DNA from: Diadema setosum
Taxonomy: Eukaryota; Echinodermata; Echinoidea; Diadematoida; Diadematidae
NCBI RefSeq assembly: GCF_964275005.1
Contig: NC_092685.1
Span: 13,997,571 to 14,061,570, forward strand
DNA length: 64,000 bases
Reading direction: 5' to 3'
Below are positions 60,991 through 64,000 of the stretch, in pieces. Below the pieces are notes generated by a model. The model had not been told where the DNA came from. It did no database searches and saw only the letters and a program-made list of their open reading frames with translations. A program made the position numbers and the translations under genes. The first letter of the stretch is position 1. Every line of letters starts with the position of its first letter.

Positions 60991-62723
60991 CGCTTTCGCG
61001 TCAGTGTGCGAGCACATTCAATTGCAGGGACGAAGTGCGGGAAGTGGCGGTACACAAATGCTGCATGCAACATATCCTCACGCAAATCGCCATTACATGG
61101 CACCTGATAAAAGAAAGGTAGGCCCAGGGCCTACACGACATTTTCTCCTATTTTTGAATTTTTGTTTGCTGTTGTTGTTGTTTTTTTTTTCGTTTTTCGA
61201 TTTTTATTTATTCATTTCTTTCTTTTTTTTTTTGGGGGGGGGGTTGTCTTTTGGTTCCATTTCATTTTCAGTTTATGATGTCTGGCGAATATCATTTCCC
61301 ATTAGTAACACTTTGTTGTTGTGGTTTTTTTTTCTTCTTTTTTGTTGTTTTGGTTTGGTTTGTGTTTTTCTTTGGGTATACGAGACATCCCATCTGCAAC
61401 ACCATCGCACTGTGCAATTCAAATTTTAGCTTGAAAGGCCTATAAGATTTTGGTTATAGTTGTATGCCTTTTTTCCCTTGTCTATTCATGCAATATTCGT
61501 TTTGGTCGCAATATTTAGATCATAGGCCCTATTAATATGAGTATTCAACTGCCTTGCAAAAACAAAACTTGGTATCCATTTCCCGTTGGAAAGGAATTTG
61601 GTAAGAAGCATTCAGAATCCCCCGTCATCATGCATGCACTTATAGGCCTACTTGAAATGACTTGGCATAGGGCCTAATCATGTAGGCGATGTCCTTTACG
61701 AAGGGGTTACTAGTATAATTGCTGAATTATTGAGAATGGTATAAAAAAAAATATTTATTATGTTTTTAACCTCGAGCAAGATATGCAGTAGCAAAAGACA
61801 GCTAGTGGCGAATGAGTGGTTGTGTGTAATAGGCCCTACTTGGAATATTTTAGGATTTATTTATTTTTTTTTTTTTGCACATTGTAGCAAACCTGTGGGA
61901 TTCCCACAAACCACTCTATAACAATCACTCCATATTGACAAAAGAACCTATCGGTCTCTTTGTTTACCTGAAACATGAAGACCCTCACTAATATTTTTTT
62001 TTCATAATTTCCCGTCATCACTCATTGAATATTGGAATAAAAAGTACTTCAAATGAACCCTAATGTCTGGAATAAAACCGCCCACGCTGCTGATGTAATT
62101 TGAATGTTCCTGCGTTTTCCATATTGATGTACTAGCGCAAATAATAGTACCCAGGGTCTACGGCCGCAGTAGCCGAAGAAAAAAAAAATGATAAAGAAAT
62201 ATATATATATACAGCTGTATATATATATTTTTTTCAGTGCAAGGACCGAACAGTTCAATGTGAAGCAATACGTACAGTTTAACAGGTTCAAATACCACTT
62301 GCAATCTTGTTATCAGAAGTTATCATTCAAAAACTGATTTGTTTAGATGACTATAATAGACGCTTTTTAGCAGCCCCTCAAATTTCATTTCCACCAAGTC
62401 CTTTATGAAACAATATGTATTTATGTTACAAGATATGTTATCAGTGACGTTTGTATTACCTATGTATATTGGTTGGAAATGAAAATAAAAACATGAATGA
62501 ATGAATGAATGAATGAATGAATGAATGAATGAATGAATGAATGAATGAATGAATATCATCTGATTTTTGTAAGCGATTTGCTACACACTACGTTTTGATA
62601 GTAAGAATAATACTAGTAGTACACAAAATATACTTTGCCTTGAGAGTTTTGGTTAAAACTATAGGCAGAGGGTGACCCCTCAGTGAATAGTTCTTTTGGA
62701 GGTAACGAGGCCTGTAGCTTTAA
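60991..62723. other. Noncoding flank with homopolymer and simple repeats
   Basis: No gene is recognised. It holds a T/G homopolymer junction at 61223-61243 and several short T runs. The frames across them, with long Phe runs, are artefacts. Confidence 0.5.
62474..62553 (+). repeat. (TGAA)n microsatellite at the 3' tail of a non-LTR-like element
   Basis: GGAAATGAAAATAAAAACA is followed by about 15 TGAA units. The same ending in the opposite direction is at 33834-33880, which suggests these are the 3' termini of a retroposed family whose tail is a tetranucleotide repeat. Confidence 0.6.
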
Positions 62724-63080
62724 AGGGGAAGGCTAGTAACTGATCAGTGGGAATCAGTGGAAATGCTGGGAGATGATTGTTCCAATCCTTATGGGATTCA
62801 TTCAAGAGTTCATTGTATATCTGTTGTTGTGTGAAAATGATTTGCTTCAGATTGGTCTCATATTCAAGTAATGTGCAGTTTAATGCTTCCAGGTTAGCGT
62901 CCCTGGTCAGTGACGGAGCATTAATCTGCACATTACTTGAATATGAGACCAATCTGAAGCAAATCATTTTCACACAACAATAGATATACAATGAACTCTT
63001 GAATGAATCCCATAAGGATTGGAACAATCATCTGCCAGCATTTCCACTGATTCCCACTGATCAGTTACTAGCCTTCCCCT
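62724..63080. repeat. Young palindromic (foldback) TTAA element
   Basis: Perfect TTAA duplications flank the element (62720-62723 and 63081-63084). The ends are AGGGGAAGGCTAGTAACTG and its exact inverse. The arms are about 170 bp and differ at only about three positions; the centre is a short spacer near 62890-62915. The 357-bp unit has no coding capacity. TTAA duplication is the mark of piggyBac-type insertion, so a piggyBac-like non-autonomous element is likely. Apparent frames starting MFQSLWDSFKSSLYI on both strands are mirror images of the palindrome. Confidence 0.85.
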
Positions 63081-63084
63081 TTAA

Positions 63085-64000
63085 CCAGAAACTCGAACTT
63101 AGGCAAAGTATGCGTATATTGTTCGATATTTTGGATCAAACATTAAAAAAAAAAAAAAAAAGGGGGGGGGGGACGAGAGGTGAAAAGTAATGTGGTGAAT
63201 GCGATGCTGTGAAGGAACTCATAACTGACCCCAAGAAGTAGCGCATGATGTCAGGACTGCTTTGTGATGTTACAGTTGTTTTGTTCGAAATGTGGCGTCA
63301 CAATTGTTTTGTTATAGAATTTGTTACATTTCACCAAGGAGCTTTAAGAGATGGAGTTCCAACTAGCTGTAATTATTCAAACAGTTGTCAGTTTCCTATT
63401 GAGGTACAAAAGAATTCACACTGTCTTTCTGAACAATCTGAAAATTCATTTTGAACGTTAACGTATATAGTTACTTATATTTTGATTGTTTATTCATTTT
63501 ATGAAATGAAATCTCACTTAATGGTAAGGCATATGAAATAAAAGTCGATTCCGTTCAGATATAATTATAGGCAAAAGTGTAACTCAGAGCTGCACGTGAA
63601 TGTTATTAAAACTGCACCCTCCTGGAATGCCGGCTTAATCACTCTTCCACTTTGATTCCGAAAATAACACTCTAATGGAATAATCTTCAAGTATTTATTC
63701 TTTATCAATAGATATATCCGATAGCTGCCATGTCACGGCCAGTCGAGTAATTTTCATTTTTATTTCATAATTTTTGGGAAAGTTCAATTCGCGCATCCCC
63801 CTGTCTTTATAACCATTATATAGATCACCTATATCTTTTACAAGTGGGGATGGCGAAAAGTAATTATTATCACAAGGACATCTTCCTTAAAAGTGGCTGG
63901 TGATTATGCAATGAGACACGAGTCAATTGTCTTCCTATCTGGGTGGCAGATCCAGTTTGGCACATAAGATATTTCTGAGTGGCGACATCGAACGTGGCTT
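63085..64000. other. Right edge without a recognised gene
   Basis: An A run passes directly into a G run at about 63144-63172. The rest is AT-rich with short frames that lack recognisable motifs. Confidence 0.5.

Noticed and set aside
62680-63027. Two mirrored open frames (MFQSLWDSFK on each strand)
   Set aside because: Both arise from the arms of the palindromic TTAA element.

Overview
This is a window of animal nuclear DNA, most likely from an echinoderm; the class is not resolved. The coding DNA is intron-rich with GT-AG splice sites. Intergenic DNA is AT-rich, with many microsatellites, tRNA-derived SINEs and foldback MITEs. One gene is an arginine kinase with a creatine-kinase-like backbone, a combination known from sea cucumbers and relatives. 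The organism call is inference from these traits.

Layout. (1) 802-2674, minus: the first two coding exons of COQ6 (ubiquinone biosynthesis monooxygenase); the rest lies off the left edge. (2) 2866-13724, plus: a complete 11-exon KAT5/Tip60 histone acetyltransferase, head to head with COQ6 across about 190 bp. (3) 13725-31737: 3' UTR, then about 16.7 kb with no recognised gene, holding a SINE, a MITE inside a TTA microsatellite, a LINE remnant and odd motif clusters. (4) 31738-39676, plus: a complete 8-exon arginine kinase with an unusual C-terminal tail ending in a CaaX box. (5) 39677-48277: no recognised gene; it holds the second copy of a repeat that carries many AGGTCA direct repeats (the first copy is in KAT5 intron 2). 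(6) 48278-57853, minus: a SAMD9/SAMD9L-like innate immune gene with five coding exons. Its N-terminus carries a RHIM-like motif and a TRADD-N-like domain ahead of the SAM domain. (7) 57854-64000: upstream flank of that gene, with a possible 5' noncoding exon near 60.9 kb, poly-C/poly-A tracts and a very young palindromic TTAA element at 62.7-63.1 kb.

COQ6, KAT5 and the kinase are housekeeping genes with no evident shared pathway beyond the COQ6/KAT5 promoter region. The most notable content is the SAMD9-like gene, which appears to join a TNF/RIP-pathway-like signalling N-terminus to a SAM-SIR2-STAND-TPR-OB scaffold. The CaaX-tailed arginine kinase is next. All gene models were assembled by hand from reading frames, splice sites and phase agreement; no database was searched.
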